From Pelodera strongyloides (lineage: Eukaryota; Nematoda; Chromadorea; Rhabditida; Rhabditidae): a stretch of 64,000 nt of DNA. Made by a program: the position numbers and the translations under genes. Shown piece by piece: positions 22,901 through 48,392 of this stretch; within the stretch, counting starts at the first letter, position 1, and each line of letters starts with the position of its first letter. Where the stretch lies: the NCBI GenBank assembly GCA_036852015.1, contig JAANDG010000102.1:1-64000 (forward strand), in the 5' to 3' direction. The notes under the pieces were generated by a model that was given only the letters and a program-made list of their open reading frames with translations, ran no database searches and was not told where the DNA came from.

Positions 22901-25900
22901 TAGTGTGAAACGTGGTAAGGAAGCCGCCCTTTTCTCATACATTTTATTGCTTGTTGCTCGAATACGCAAAATATTCAAGAAATATAAAATAACCATAAAA
23001 AGAACACAATTCGGGAACCTAACGAAGTCTATTCATTGCTCTGGAAATAAAATTTTGGATCTGCCCTATCAGTGACGGAAATCCTGACGCATACTCCTTC
23101 TGTGTTTAAATAAACAGTTACTTAATAACCTTGTTCAATGCCCCAGAATTTCCACATACTTTGCACACAGCTCCCTGATTTCAGTTTTGCTGTCTTAATT
23201 GTATTTGATATTCTAATTATATGTGCTTTTATGGCATCTTTGTGACGTATTAAATTATTATATTGCAGATTCACCGCAGTCTCATCGTAACAGAAGTTTG
23301 TAAAGTGAATCCGTGCAAGAATAATGGTCGCTGTGTGGAAAGATATGACACGTTTTCCTGCAACTGCCCGAAAGGTGAGGAAAATATGTGAATATATGGG
23401 CAAAGTGTCCTTTCCAGTTCGATAATTCGATCCAGCACATAGACCTTTTTTTTTGATTTTCTAATAAACTATTTTCAACCGAATTTAAATGGCCTTTTTT
23501 GAGGTTTCTCTGGTGATCATTGCGAGACAAATATCGACGAATGTGTAGGAGCTTCTTGCGGTCATGGATATTGTTTGGATGGACTTAGTGACTACAGGTA
23601 TTGCCTAAACGTGCATCCTCTCCAATAACTGAACACAAACCAATAAAAAAACACAAAGCTAAAAATCGTGTGTCTTGATCAATAAACTGTATTAAAGGGT
23701 CAGGCCCATTTCAGGTAACCCCTATTTTTTTCAGGTAACCCCTAATCCATCTAATTCGCCATGTCAAACATAATAGGATGCAATATTTTTCCAATTTTCT
23801 ACATTCACACAGCTTCTAGCAATGCGCCTGAAAATTGGAAAATATAGCGTCCTACTATATTTGACACGGAGAATCAAATGAATTGATCAAAGACAGGGGT
23901 TACCTGAAGTGGGCCTGACCGCCTGACATTCAGATGCGTTTGCGACAAATCATTTGGAGGACAAACCTGTGATGCAATTGTGGATTTCTGCGCCGAAAAA
24001 CCATGTCGAAATGGAGCGTTGTGCGAGAATGCGAACGGTTCTTACTATTGTGAATGCAAGGATGGTTGGATGGGGCAAAACTGTGATGTTATTTCATCCA
24101 AGTTATGTTCTGACAATCCTTGCAGGAATGGAGGCAGATGCCAACAGCAAGCTGTGAGTTTATCCTAAATGCCTTTTTTGCGTTACTTTAAAGGGATGGG
24201 GCAACCAAAAATTCAACCTCTTTTTTTTTGTTACGTATATCGATTCTCCATCCACTAATTTAAATAACCAACTGTCTAACATTACCCTAAATGTGTGTCC
24301 TTGCGGCGATACAAGAGGTCAAAGTTGACTAGTATAAATACTAAATGTTTTGTGTTATCTATTTATTTGTGCGAAGGCAATTTGGAAATCCACCTTTGAG
24401 TTTTATCACAAATGTTAGTATGAATACATTTCCATATACTATTGTTGTCTGGAAAAAAAAGTCGATAGTCAACTTTGGGGTCTTGCATCTCCACAGGGAG
24501 ACATACGACACAAGATATTTATAAATATTTTTTATTCACCATCGATGAAAATATTTGGTATAAACATTCATAGACCGCATGCATTTTCAGGACGGTTTCG
24601 TGTGTCGATGTCAACCTGAATTCCTCGGTATTCTATGTGAAGAGACCAAGTCTCCGTGCCAAGAACACCCTTGCAAACATGGATTGTGCATCGATAGCAA
24701 GGGCGACTTTGTCTGCGAATGTGAACCAGGTATTATTTATTGAATCCTTAGGCTCTTTTATCTGTAAAATATCAAACCACAATTATAGAACAGTTCTAGT
24801 TAATCATAATAATATTTTTTGAGGTTTCACTGGAACACGCTGTGACGTGTTACTCGACATGTGTTCTGAACTTACTCCATGTGTACATGGTCGCTGTGAA
24901 AATATCTGGAATGGAACTCTTTGTCACTGTGACCCTGGATGGCAAGGAGGCGATTGTTCTGTATGCACTTTTCACATTTAAACAAAATACGTTTGAAAAA
25001 TCTGTCTTTTCATACTCATCTCGCACAGAACAATTTGCAAAAACGCATAATCAGGATAAATAGAAAAAAAGTTTGTAACACACAATATTCAGGAAAATTG
25101 GAAGTCTATCCGAGCTCAACTGTTGTATATTGCAGCTCACCAATGTTTCCATAATAACACTCTTTATAGGTTGACGTTAATGAATGCATGAATATTCCAT
25201 GTGAGAACGATGCAGTTTGTGAAAATACTGAATCTGGATATTCATGCAGCTGCAGGAACTACTATCTAGGTAGACCCAACTATCACTTTAAGCAAATCCG
25301 TCCTTTGGAGCAATATTTCATAAACAAATAAGCATGTGAAACAACTGAGATACATCCCACCTACCCGTCTTTGAAGGATGTATTTGTATCTTGTTGCTTT
25401 CATTTGCAGCATATTGATCCCAGTTGAAAATTAAAAACATATCTCGTTTAGGGGATCGTTGTGAGGTAGCAGGATCTTGTCTGTCCAATCCCTGTATTCA
25501 TGGAGATTGCATACAACTGCGGCACGACGAACATAAATGCACGTGCCATAAGGGTTACGAAGGATCAACGTGCGAGGTACACATCCGTACTTGCATACAA
25601 CAACAATATTATACTGCAATCGAGACATAGGATACTTGATTTTACAATAAATTTCAGCTACGAATTGACTACTGCAAAAATAAACCTTGCATGAACGGGG
25701 CAACTTGTGAAAATCTAATTGGAGAATTTAAATGCCACTGCATTTCTGGATTTTCAGGTTGGTCGAGGGCATTGATTGTGGTTCACATTTGAGCAATGTT
25801 TTCGCCTTTTTTTTCGTCGTAATTTTGCTGAAATACATCAACTTATGTTCATTTTAAGGAGAACATTGTGAGGAAGATATTAACGAATGTGAATCGAACC

Positions 25901-28318
25901 CTTGTAAAAACGGTGGAAAATGCAGAGACAGGGTTGCTGATTTCGAATGTTCGTGCGAGGAAACTGGTTACAGGTACGCTCCATTTACATAACAACTTGT
26001 TTAAATTGTTTGTTGTCTTACTTTTTTATCTTACTGTTAGGCACAATTATCATGACAAAGATTTGCTTAATTTAGTGGGCGGAACTGCACTATTGATATA
26101 GATGAATGTTCAATTGCGTCAAGTTGTGTTCATGGAACCTGTGTAAACTTACCTGGATCGTATAGGTGTCAGTGTGAGAAAGGTAGGTCAAGAATACAAA
26201 TGCATATAGTATTTTTTACTTTTGTGTTCAGAAACGAAGGTGTGTTATGTTCTTCTCCTGAAGATTAACTTTTTGACTAATAAGTCTTCAGGGTTTATTG
26301 GCGCTCGGTGTGCTGCGAGAGATCCTTGCATTCCTGATGCCAACAATCGATCAATGCACACTTGTGTTCATGGAGATTGTGTGAATCCAGTTGTCAAGGT
26401 AGGCAGCTTGATGTGAGCTATCACGATGAAATGTGTCAATATGGATAAATCTGAAAACATACTCTGCATGCATAAAATCGGAAAGACGCATATATGCTAT
26501 AAAAAAATTGTCGTATTCAGCGATATTGAATACTATGCAATGAATTGCGTTCAATTATATTCTCACATTGTTTATTTGTGTATGACTTATATAAATCACG
26601 CTTTAGATCGACCATGGTCATGAGCTCACATATCATGAATGTCAGTGCTTCCGAGGCTTCACAGGCACCCATTGCTCCATGCAAGTAGGCATTTCATATC
26701 GACAACTTGAGACCTGCTATAATAATTATAATAATAACTTATTATACCACAAAGATGCGCACAGAAACATACATAGTTAAAAAATAAAATAAAATTAAGA
26801 CAGCGAAACGGTAAAAAGGAACCTGTGTACAGGTAATAAAAACAAAATAATTAAAATATTAAAATATGAAGATGTCAAGACATGAATTATACGTATAGGT
26901 TCTAGAAATAGTTGAAAGCGGAAATTTTTTTTTTTTAGAAGAGCGGTGTATTCCCGGTAGCTGGACACTATCGTCACGTGCACAGACCCAGTGTAACGTC
27001 AGCAGTGGCTAAATCCACCGACGAACTAGGCGCAATACTTGCATTTATAACTGTGATACGTGTGAGAGTGAATTGATTATGCGATCCAATTTGCTATACA
27101 ATGGGTTTAACTGGCACAGGCATTTCGAAGGAAGTGTGTGCGCCCAGAAGCAATCCATAAAACACATATTATTGTTGGGTAAAACAACGCGACTGGACTG
27201 CTTGTACAAGTCACATCGAAAAATCATCGTCAATATTCATTAAGATCAATGTGGAATATTTAAGTCCAAGCGAGTGATTAAATCGTTTTTCCAAGCGAGT
27301 GTTGAATGTGTCCACAGAAGGCGCTCCAAAAATATCTGGTGATAAGTTCCGTGACCATTATGTCACTCTGTTAAAGAATGAGTGCCACAGGGCATTTGAG
27401 ATTGTGAACGGCGTAGTAAACTGAAACGATATATTTGCTTGGACGCAATCGAGTCAATCCATTTAGCACCCTAAATAAAGAGATAGCACAAATCAATATT
27501 GGCACAACGAACAGTGAGCGATTTTAAGTGAAACATTTCTAAACGACAGGTTACGATGGTAAGAAAAAATGTACTATTTCGATCTAAGTGACAATGGTAA
27601 TAGAGTAATCTCGTGAACCAGCGTTGCACTTTTGCAAGTACATACAAAACGTTTATGATGAGGATTCCAAACAGGCACATAAAATTCTAGCAAATGGGGT
27701 CACATACGAATTAAAGGCAGTAAGATTAATTTCAGGGGATTTTACAGACAGAGAACGAAATAGAAGGTGAACTTTGGAGACAGCATGAAACATCCATTTG
27801 GAAATGGGTGTGAAATACTGTGTGAAATACCCCAATATTTCGAATCGCCACATTGTTACTGACAAGTATATTATCGTTACCAGGAACTCCAATGTTATTG
27901 TATTTAGGTACCAGAAAAGCGTGTGTCAATTGGTTATGTACTTGGACCATTGGTTGCAATCCTGTTGGTGTTATGTCTACTTGGATGCGCCCTGTTTGTG
28001 TTTGTTATGAGAGGAAAAAGAGCCACTCATGGACATTACAGCCCCTCAAATCAAGAGATTAGCGGGGCCAGGATGCAGGTTTGTTTGACTCTAGTGAAAA
28101 CTCTGTTTTAAGTGCCTGACAATCAGTATAGATCAATGTATGTCCTCAAATAATAATTGTAATGATTTATTGCACCAAGAAGACGCGCAAAAAAGCCGAC
28201 ACAAATAAAAAATGTAAATCATCTTTTCAACAAAAAATCAAATCTTTTATTTATTGAGGTGGTACTCTTTTAGATGAACTCAATGATAAAGCTGCCACCG
28301 GAGGAGCGATTGATATAA
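13999..28318 (+). CDS. crb-1: Crumbs apical-polarity protein, complete, about 39 exons
   Basis: Type I membrane protein that sets the apical domain of epithelial cells. Signal peptide [15 protein letters not shown] (exon 13999-14041), a 2.1-kb intron, then EGF repeats from 16195. In order: about 10 EGF repeats; laminin-G 1 (about 19620-20411); one EGF; laminin-G 2 (about 20748-21602); two EGF; laminin-G 3 (about 22050-22857); about 12 EGF, several of the calcium-binding DINEC/DVNEC/DIDEC type; then exon 27908-28078 with the membrane span ([20 protein letters not shown]) and juxtamembrane tail. The tail has Y, P and E of the FERM-binding motif in HYSPSNQE. The last exon, 28274-28318, ends PPEERLI, the Crumbs PDZ ligand. 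I estimate about 1,640 residues. C. elegans CRB-1 has this layout; EAT-20 is much shorter. Introns hold a tRNA-like repeat, a TIR element, foldback elements and a LINE fragment. Confidence 0.95.
17091..17152 (+). pseudogene. Compact tRNA-derived sequence lacking a clear anticodon arm
   Basis: Sixty-two bases with a 7-bp acceptor stem (GTCGTGT/ACGCGAC, one wobble), a perfect T arm (GCGGG-TTCAATT-CCCGC, box B) and a box-A-like TGTAGCAGTTAGCG. About 10 bases shorter than a normal tRNA, no stable anticodon stem visible, and no T-run follows. Likely a tRNA-derived repeat in a Crumbs intron; a truncated functional tRNA is less likely. Confidence 0.5.
18466..19342. mobile_element. DNA-transposon-like element with about 75-bp terminal inverted repeats
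   Basis: The left end (about 18466-18542, including CCAAAAGTCCTTAACCCTCA) is the near reverse complement of the right end (about 19265-19342). The interior has no transposase I recognise. It contains a protein-like plus-strand ORF ([20 protein letters not shown]..., 18607-18774) and later open stretches (such as [10 protein letters not shown], about 19077-19266) interrupted by stops. The element begins about 8 bp after the donor of Crumbs exon 10 and fills most of that intron. Probably non-autonomous, or a decayed autonomous copy. Confidence 0.75.
23689..23920. repeat. Foldback (MITE-like) element, family A copy 2
   Basis: Starts TTAA-AGGGTCAGGCCCATTTCAGG and ends with the inverse, CCTGAAGTGGGCCTGACC. 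Both arms contain the AAATATAGTAG/ACATAATAGGATGC block seen in copy 1 at 6063. The right end sits about 13 bp before the acceptor of the next Crumbs exon (starts 23934). Confidence 0.85.
24188..24497. repeat. Possible decayed foldback element with a TTAA-AGGG end
   Basis: The left end reads TTAA-AGGGATGGGGCAACC, like the termini of the other foldback families. Inside, CAAGAGGTCAAAGTTGACTA (about 24313) is repeated inverted as TAGTCAACTTTGGGGTCTTG (about 24467). The matching right terminus was not found. Lies in a Crumbs intron. Confidence 0.4.
26717..27720 (-). mobile_element. LINE fragment (CR1/jockey-type reverse-transcriptase C-terminus), decayed
   Basis: On the minus strand, broken frames from about 27680 to about 27300 carry the pattern that follows the polymerase in CR1/jockey-type LINEs: [20 protein letters not shown], then later CGTHSL and a region like LERLLWTHS. 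Stop codons and frame changes interrupt it. Its 3' end (near 26717-26790) resembles 28150-28215. It occupies the 1.2-kb intron before the Crumbs membrane-span exon. Family name is inference from a short motif. Confidence 0.5.
28150..28215 (-). repeat. Second copy of the LINE-like 3' tail
   Basis: The block TTTATTGCACCAAGAAGACG with following GCGCAAAAAAGCCGACACA matches 26741-26790 (TTATTATACCACAAAGATGC, GCACAGAAACATACAT) in order. In minus orientation it ends AATAAA then an AT-rich tail, like a LINE 3' end truncated to about 70 bp. It sits in the last intron of Crumbs. Confidence 0.45.
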
Positions 28319-29559
28319 TAATTCACAAAGATTATATAAACGAAATGGACCATATTAATTTCTTTTGGACCAAATTCCTGGGCAAGGTTTCTCTACATTG
28401 TCTACTCTGTCTTCTAAAGATCAATTAAATATTTGTTATTGCTATTTAGGGAATATAATAAGATTTCACATTAAAACGGGTATAAGAAAATTATAATTCT
28501 TACAAATATTTTCACTATAATAAACAAACACGCAAAGCCCATTTTCCGTAGGAAAGTATTTGCGTGTTTACAAATGCTCGAACTGTGCTCAATTGTACAA
28601 TAAACTTTATCTTATTTGTTAATATTGGTGATTTTCGCTCCACATTCGAGTCAGCAATGATTACTGTAGTAATCCAATTCTCAATTTAAACACAAATTGT
28701 ACAAGTTATTTATATATGTAGAACAAACTGAATCACCTATAAAACGACCATTATGAAAGGACTACTTGACTAGATTAATTCACCAACCTTTTGAGTATTT
28801 TACTCATAATCAAGCAGACAGAGATTCTGTTGTATATAATAAAGGCTAAAAAATAAAGTGAAACTTTGATGTATCATGGACATTAATATTCCTTAATTAA
28901 TTGCAATCACAACTGTTTTTGAGCGAACTAATTACCTAGTGAGCAAATCTTACGCGCATAAGAGAAAGCAATCTGGCGTCTCACAAATATTTAGAAGAAC
29001 TGTGAAAGGAAGTGCTTATTTTGACGTTGGTTACCGATAAGTGGTTACCATTTTCATCACATGTGCCTTATATTACATATATGTACATGTGGTGAAGTTG
29101 ATTTATAGCGTTTGTGGGATTAACATGAAATATATGCAGACCACTTTCATTCAACAGAGATCTCCGTATTGCATAATATACGGGTTATTGCAATTCAATG
29201 TATGGCAAAAATTGCCGGATTTTGCTTCCAAGTATGGGAAAATTAGCCACGATACAGCCACAGGTAGCCACGAGATTATTTTTTTCGAGCGTGCTTAAAC
29301 TGTGCATTTTCGTCTCGTCTGGCTTATAGCACGGTGCATTTTCTATCATGTGGCGACCTTTCAAAGGTGTATGCAAAATCCTACACGAGATGCACATTTG
29401 ATACTTGGAAGCAAAACGCACGGTTTTTACCATACATTAAAACCCCATAAAGCATCGAAACACGTACACTGGAAGCTAATTTTTGTAAGGAAGTATTTCA
29501 AAGGTTCACGTGTTTGTAGCATTCCAATATCACGGTATTCATTGAATTATCCACCTGGG
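28319..29559. other. Region between convergent Crumbs and orphan genes
   Basis: Holds the Crumbs 3' UTR (several AATAAA, e.g. near 28600) and that of the minus-strand orphan. The foldback element at 29190-29447 is listed separately. No exon recognised. Confidence 0.45.
29190..29447. repeat. Foldback element, family C
   Basis: The left arm (TCAATGTATGGCAAAAATTG ... TTTTGCTTCCAAGTAT, 29195-29236) is the inverse of the right arm (ATACTTGGAAGCAAAACGCA ... TTTTTACCATACATTAAAA, about 29401-29442). The middle also has smaller mirrored blocks (GTGCATTTTCGTCTCGT / ACGAGATGCAC). Unlike the other families it lacks AGGG ends. It explains the short open frames here. Confidence 0.7.
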
Positions 29560-31824
29560 CTACAAGCGAGTCATTCTCACAAGAGATTCTGCGTCACTTG
29601 AGTCTTCACTGTCACTTCGTAAGATAGAGTTTATGGCAGGTCGTGGGTATGGTGTCCGATGGTCCTCGATATTAGGCATCAATACACTCTTTTCAGCATC
29701 GCTCAATACTTGGATAGGTGGGAATGCATTGTGATTCTGAAGAGACAAATCAACAGTTAAATAAATTAGGAGAATAAATCGCTCTAGTATTTCACAGTTC
29801 AATCCAATTGAGTAAAACATACCACTCCGTCTTTTTGGTCCGGCAGAGGACAGGACGGCCATATCACATGCTTAGCAATATCCTTGTAACGAAGTTTAAT
29901 AAAAGCTTTCTCATTTTCATCCAGTCCGCACAATTCTGTGGATTTCTTATTCAGGAACTAAAAAAGGTTATTTTACTAGTCACGAACAAAATACTAAATA
30001 ATCATGAATTTCTCAACAAGTGCAGTACCGATTTCGTGTCAGTAGTTTTATTGGGGGAATGATTCCATGACCGCATTGAATATTGTGAACAATGTGCCTG
30101 CATTATAGATACTGAAAGCAAAACGGGTCAATTTTTTATTAAAAAAAAAGCCCGGATTCAATCGTTTCTTACATAATTCGTCTTTCTACAGTAACAATCA
30201 TTTCGAAAGGTCATTACAAAAAAATGTCAAAATGGTAAGGTGTTAGAAACAAAGCCCAGATACACTTCCCGGGAGGAATAATGATAATTTCAACGTCTAA
30301 GAAAACCAACGGTAAAGAGAAACAGTGATTAGTGGACAAGCAGCTATGAAAGACAACAATGTCGATGTGAATATAAGGTGTAAAATCAGCGGGGCGTTAG
30401 AGATTAGTCCGAACTGAATTACTCTCGAATGGCCTCACATATTATATGTGTAGTATTACATAAAGCAAAGGTGACCAGTTCGCATTAGGGAAAACGCTTG
30501 AATGATTACGATTGCACATAGACGAGGATGACCAAGCAATGAATTGAAATTATTTCTAAGTGATATTAGATGGATATGAATTCCCACACAAATTTAGTGT
30601 AATACGTTTTAATCGCCGCGTTTCCATGGAGGTGGAAGTCATAAAAACAATGAGGGGGATTTATTCCTTAACAATTGCCATTCGTTTCGCTCATTCCTTC
30701 GTTATGTAATGTACTGTGTGCGAGACTTTGACAATGAGGCTTCGATATGCTACTCGGATCAGGAACAATAAAACAAAATAAAAGATTTCTTAAAACAAAG
30801 AAAGCGATCAATGTTTAATGTACAGTCGTGAATATTTTCCGCGAACGAATTGCCAACATATAATTCCAAGGACAAACTCTGCTCTGTGCAATGCACGTAT
30901 GGGAAAAGAGAATGCTATCAGGTTTCACTCTATGCTTCTTCGTTTTTTTTCCTCAGTAGTGTCAAATAATACAATAGCAAATAGTAGAAATGCATTCCAT
31001 GTGAAAAAAGCAACTTAAACATACTTTAGCGCAATACCGTGTAATTAATTAATGTTAAAGGGAGAGGCCCACGAGAAAAAAGTTTCCCTCAATTTAAATA
31101 CAGAGTATGTCCGGAATTTCAGAAATATTACTGTGGTCAGAAATAATTTCAGAAATAATTTCAGAATTTTAGGGGTTTGCAGTATGGGAAACAACGCCTT
31201 GTAATTATCGCACGAATTACCTTTATTCGGTTAAGCATTATTTTGAAGAAAATGAACGATAATGGACGAATATAAACCATAAAAACAAATTTTGACGTCC
31301 TGACTACGGTACCTGGCCGAAATGTTTGCCGTGGAATAATTCTGCGAGTTCTAGGTGTAAAAAAATGCGGTTTTCACAGTAATATTTCTGAAATTCCGGA
31401 CTTTCTCCACAATTAAATATAGAAAAAAATTTTCCTCGTGGGCCTCTCCCTTTAAATCATATTTACAAAACTTTTCAAAACTTCAAAAGAAAGAAAAGTG
31501 TATGCAAGAAAAAATACCTGAAAACTAACGGCCCTCTTCAGTAGTCCTTTTTGGAGCGAAGTTATCTAAAGAGAGCAAACACTGTAAAATGGAATGTTCT
31601 CGACGTGTGTGTATGATGCAGGAGATGATAAAGAATTACCACAAGGATATTCTTTTTTTTACCTCCCAAAATATGAAATATATTTAAAAAGAAATAATAA
31701 AACTTACCTTGGCAGCGGCTATACTTGTCGTGCTATTTTTCCACGACATCATCGATGACGACATTGACGGTTTGCCATGTTGATTATTTGATGAATAACG
31801 AACATCCGTATTGGATTGCCACAT
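29560..31824 (-). CDS. Unrecognised 158-residue protein, 4 exons
   Basis: Exons 31824-31708, 31565-31518, 29957-29823 and 29736-29560 are all in phase 0 and join to 477 nt. The N-terminus is Ser/Asn-rich (MWQSNTDVRYSSNNQHGKPS), followed by a basic stretch with a kinase-site look (LLKRAVSF), then a compact central part (STELCGLDENEKAFIKLRY and IAKHVIWPSCPLPDQKDG), and a C-terminal tail rich in Pro, Ser and acidic residues (SDSEDSSDAES). No signal peptide, membrane span or known domain seen. Probably cytoplasmic or nuclear and partly disordered. It is divergent from the MRP gene upstream. The chain is supported by exact phases, canonical splice sites and protein-like composition, not by homology. 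Confidence 0.62.
31055..31457. repeat. Foldback (MITE-like) element, family B, flanked by TTAA
   Basis: Ends are TTAA-AGGGAGAGGCCCACGAG and the inverse, CTCGTGGGCCTCTCCCT-TTAA. Inner arms also mirror (CCGGAATTTCAGAAATATTACTGTG versus CACAGTAATATTTCTGAAATTCCGG region). TTAA on both sides looks like the target duplication. It lies in the second intron of the orphan gene, about 60 bp from exon 2. No ORF. Confidence 0.85.
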
Positions 31825-34638
31825 ATGATAACTAATTGGTCAATGTTCCTTTCTTTCGCAAAGCTTAGTGCTTAACCTGCAATGGAATTCTCAATAAACA
31901 ACCAACAGCAACAAAAAGAAAAGAGAAAGAAAGTTAAATTGATGATACGAGCATAAATGATTTCTAATCAATCGTTCAAACGGAACATAATGCGGAAAAC
32001 AAACAGATCATTGACGAGGGTGAGTAATGAGTGAATAACATTCATACATTACGTATCAAAGTGGAATATTGAATGAAATCATTTTCGCTGCGATTGTGCA
32101 ATAAAAGTGCAATTACAATTATTTCTTCTAAACGGGAATAAATTGTATTGAAGACACTGGTAGAAATTGTACTAAATCAATAATTAGCCAAAAAATCCAA
32201 CCCTTTCTCTGTCAACTTGATGGCGCAATGCAAACATAACATAGGGGAGAGTAAAATGGACTATTTATTTTGAGCAAGTCCATAAATAATGCTCACGTCG
32301 TAATGGTGGTCAGTGGGCATGAATTGGGTAACCGCAACAATTCAATATATATACTTATCATTGCTTTGGTTGGAATAACTGCGGGGGTTATGGCTAAACT
32401 GATAAAATAAACTTAGAAAAGCGAAAGGATAGATTTTTTTCAAGCAGGTGTACAATCGCTTTCTTTCCATAGTTTACTGCGAGCTTTGTTTATTCAGTTG
32501 AATATTCTGTCTCCGTCCAAATAGACAACTCACAAAGTTTCCAACAAACAGCATTTGCAAAATAATTTTGTGTATGAAAAATAAGGGAAGTAAATCTTGA
32601 GGATAATGAAGACTACTTTTTCACTAGTTCAACTATGTAGAAAGACCAAATTTCTGGCGCGAATTGTGTTATCAGCTGAATTTTGAAAGAGAACGCATCG
32701 TCATTTATAACTTGACGCTCTGTTTGATAAGAAATATTACTAAAAAGGAAGAAAATAAATAAAATTGCACATTCACCACATGCACTTTTTCATCGATTAG
32801 CATATTAAAATTCGCATATGCACATATTTTTCGAGTAAAAAAAAGGCATCACTTCTCCTTCGATTTATTTGTGTATAAGTATATCATTCGTCACAAACTC
32901 ATAAACATTAATGGTGCATGCATGTTTTTCACACGCGATGTCCGTTCAGCATAGCAAAAGAAAAATATAAGGAAGGTTTAATACTAGAATCGGGAAAATA
33001 TATTAGTTAAGATACTAATGGTTTTGCGTAGGAGGTACGGAAAATTTCATGACTCACTTTTGAAGAACCTTATGTTTTCAAATATGAGTGTTACAAATTC
33101 CTAACGAAAAATTAAAGAAACGTTCATAATTTCAAAATATGATGTAACTTTTTAACAATGTATTTGCGTAAGAACATAGGGAAATAAAAAAGGGTGTGTA
33201 GCTGAGAGATTTCCACTGATGTCAGCAGATGGTCTCAATAGGATTGAAATATCGGTTCGACAGACCACCGGCCAGTGTTCGCGGTGTGTAATTGTTGTGA
33301 GCAACACTCACACACGTACAACTCACAAACGCAATCGCAGAACAGAGGTAAATGTGGCAAAACAATTTTAAATTGAGAGAAATTTTGAAAAGAAAAGGTA
33401 AAAATGTGACCTTGAAGTCTTTCGACCTCAGTGTTTTGTGTGAACAAATAACCTTGTAAAAGGGACTCGTTATGATAAAGAGAACATTATTTGTTTACAA
33501 ATAGTTTAACGAGTACAAGCGGTAAACAAAACATTTGCATTAACATACTAAGCGCAAAAAACATAAATATTCGGTTAAATAACAGACTAATAACTTTACA
33601 AGTACTTTGTAGTGGTTTTAAGTTTTTTTCCCTAAGTAAGAAGGAGAACGAATGCGCTTGGTTTAGTGTTTAATGGTCAGAAATAAATTTGTTTTTTAAT
33701 CGTGGAATTCACACAGCAGCAAAGCATCTGCTCAGATTATGAGTAACGGACATCAAATGATATATTCTATCGAACTGCGTGGACAAAGTCCGTGGAGTCA
33801 AGAGTCATCGGATTCACTGGTCACTGAAGGAATGGCGTCTTGTGTGGAAAAGGGGCAGACGCAAAAGTGTGTTGTTTGTTAGTTGGAAGTTTTGCCCTTC
33901 TTTTTCCGTTGGGCGTTTCTCGTGGGTCTATGGCATGGGCCCAAATTCACATTTAAATTGTGCAAGGGCATTGGAAGAAGCAAAAAAAGGATTGGAAGAT
34001 GGGCTTACTGATTTAAGAGAAATGCAAACCCCCAAGAACAGAATGCATGATAACCAGTATAGTATAGTGTATCAAATGTTGTGCGACAAAAATGGAATAC
34101 AATGGCTTGGTAATACATGTGGTAGTTATTTAGAGTTTGACTGTTTAAAGTGCAGATTTAAACTGAGACCAGTGGTATGAAATAAGTAGATTTCAATCAA
34201 TTTAGGTTTTGATTTTAATTTGAGCCCTTAACAGATTCAGTTGTCTTATTCATCCGGATTATACGTAATGTGGTATTTTGTGGTGTGTGCCCAAAGTGCC
34301 CTCTGAGTATGACTGATAAGATACCAAAATGGGAGCATGTTCCCAATAGTTCTTTAATTATGTTTAACAATACATTCATCGTGAGTAGCGTCATGCGTTT
34401 CGCATAAAAGGACTAATTATAATTCTCGCCTCTGTTATTATCATTTAATAGTTATTATTTCTAGGCCCTCTGAATCAGTCAATTCTAAGATTTCGAATTC
34501 TGGTGATTTCCTTATTTCCTTGTTGCTGTTGGTTAATATTTCATTGTAAGTGAATAATCTTGCTAACTTGATATAAATCAGTCAATTTTAGTACGAAAGA
34601 AGGTCACTGATCTGGATAACGATTTGATTTCCACAACA
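31825..34638. other. Shared upstream region of the orphan gene and MRP; one ambiguous ORF
   Basis: 2.8 kb between divergent genes, AT-rich, mostly without coding character. Two overlapping plus-strand frames near its end are ambiguous: 33738-33881 (about 47 codons, MSNGHQMIYSIELRGQSPWS...) and 33779-34180 (133 codons, with RALEEAKKGLEDGLTDLREM). Neither has a known domain and the two cannot both be chance-free. An acceptor (AATTTTAG ending 34591) sits 47 bases before the MRP ATG. Confidence 0.4.
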
Positions 34639-48349
<13,711 letters not shown>

Positions 48350-48386
48350 AACTGAAAGTGCAATCTCTTTATAGGGGAAATTGGCG

Positions 48387-48392
48387 AATAAA
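48387..48392 (+). terminator. MRP polyadenylation signal
   Basis: AATAAA 38 bases after the MRP stop codon, a normal distance for nematodes. Confidence 0.6.

Noticed and set aside
29185..29601. Overlapping frames on both strands
   Set aside because: Explained by the foldback element at 29190-29447.
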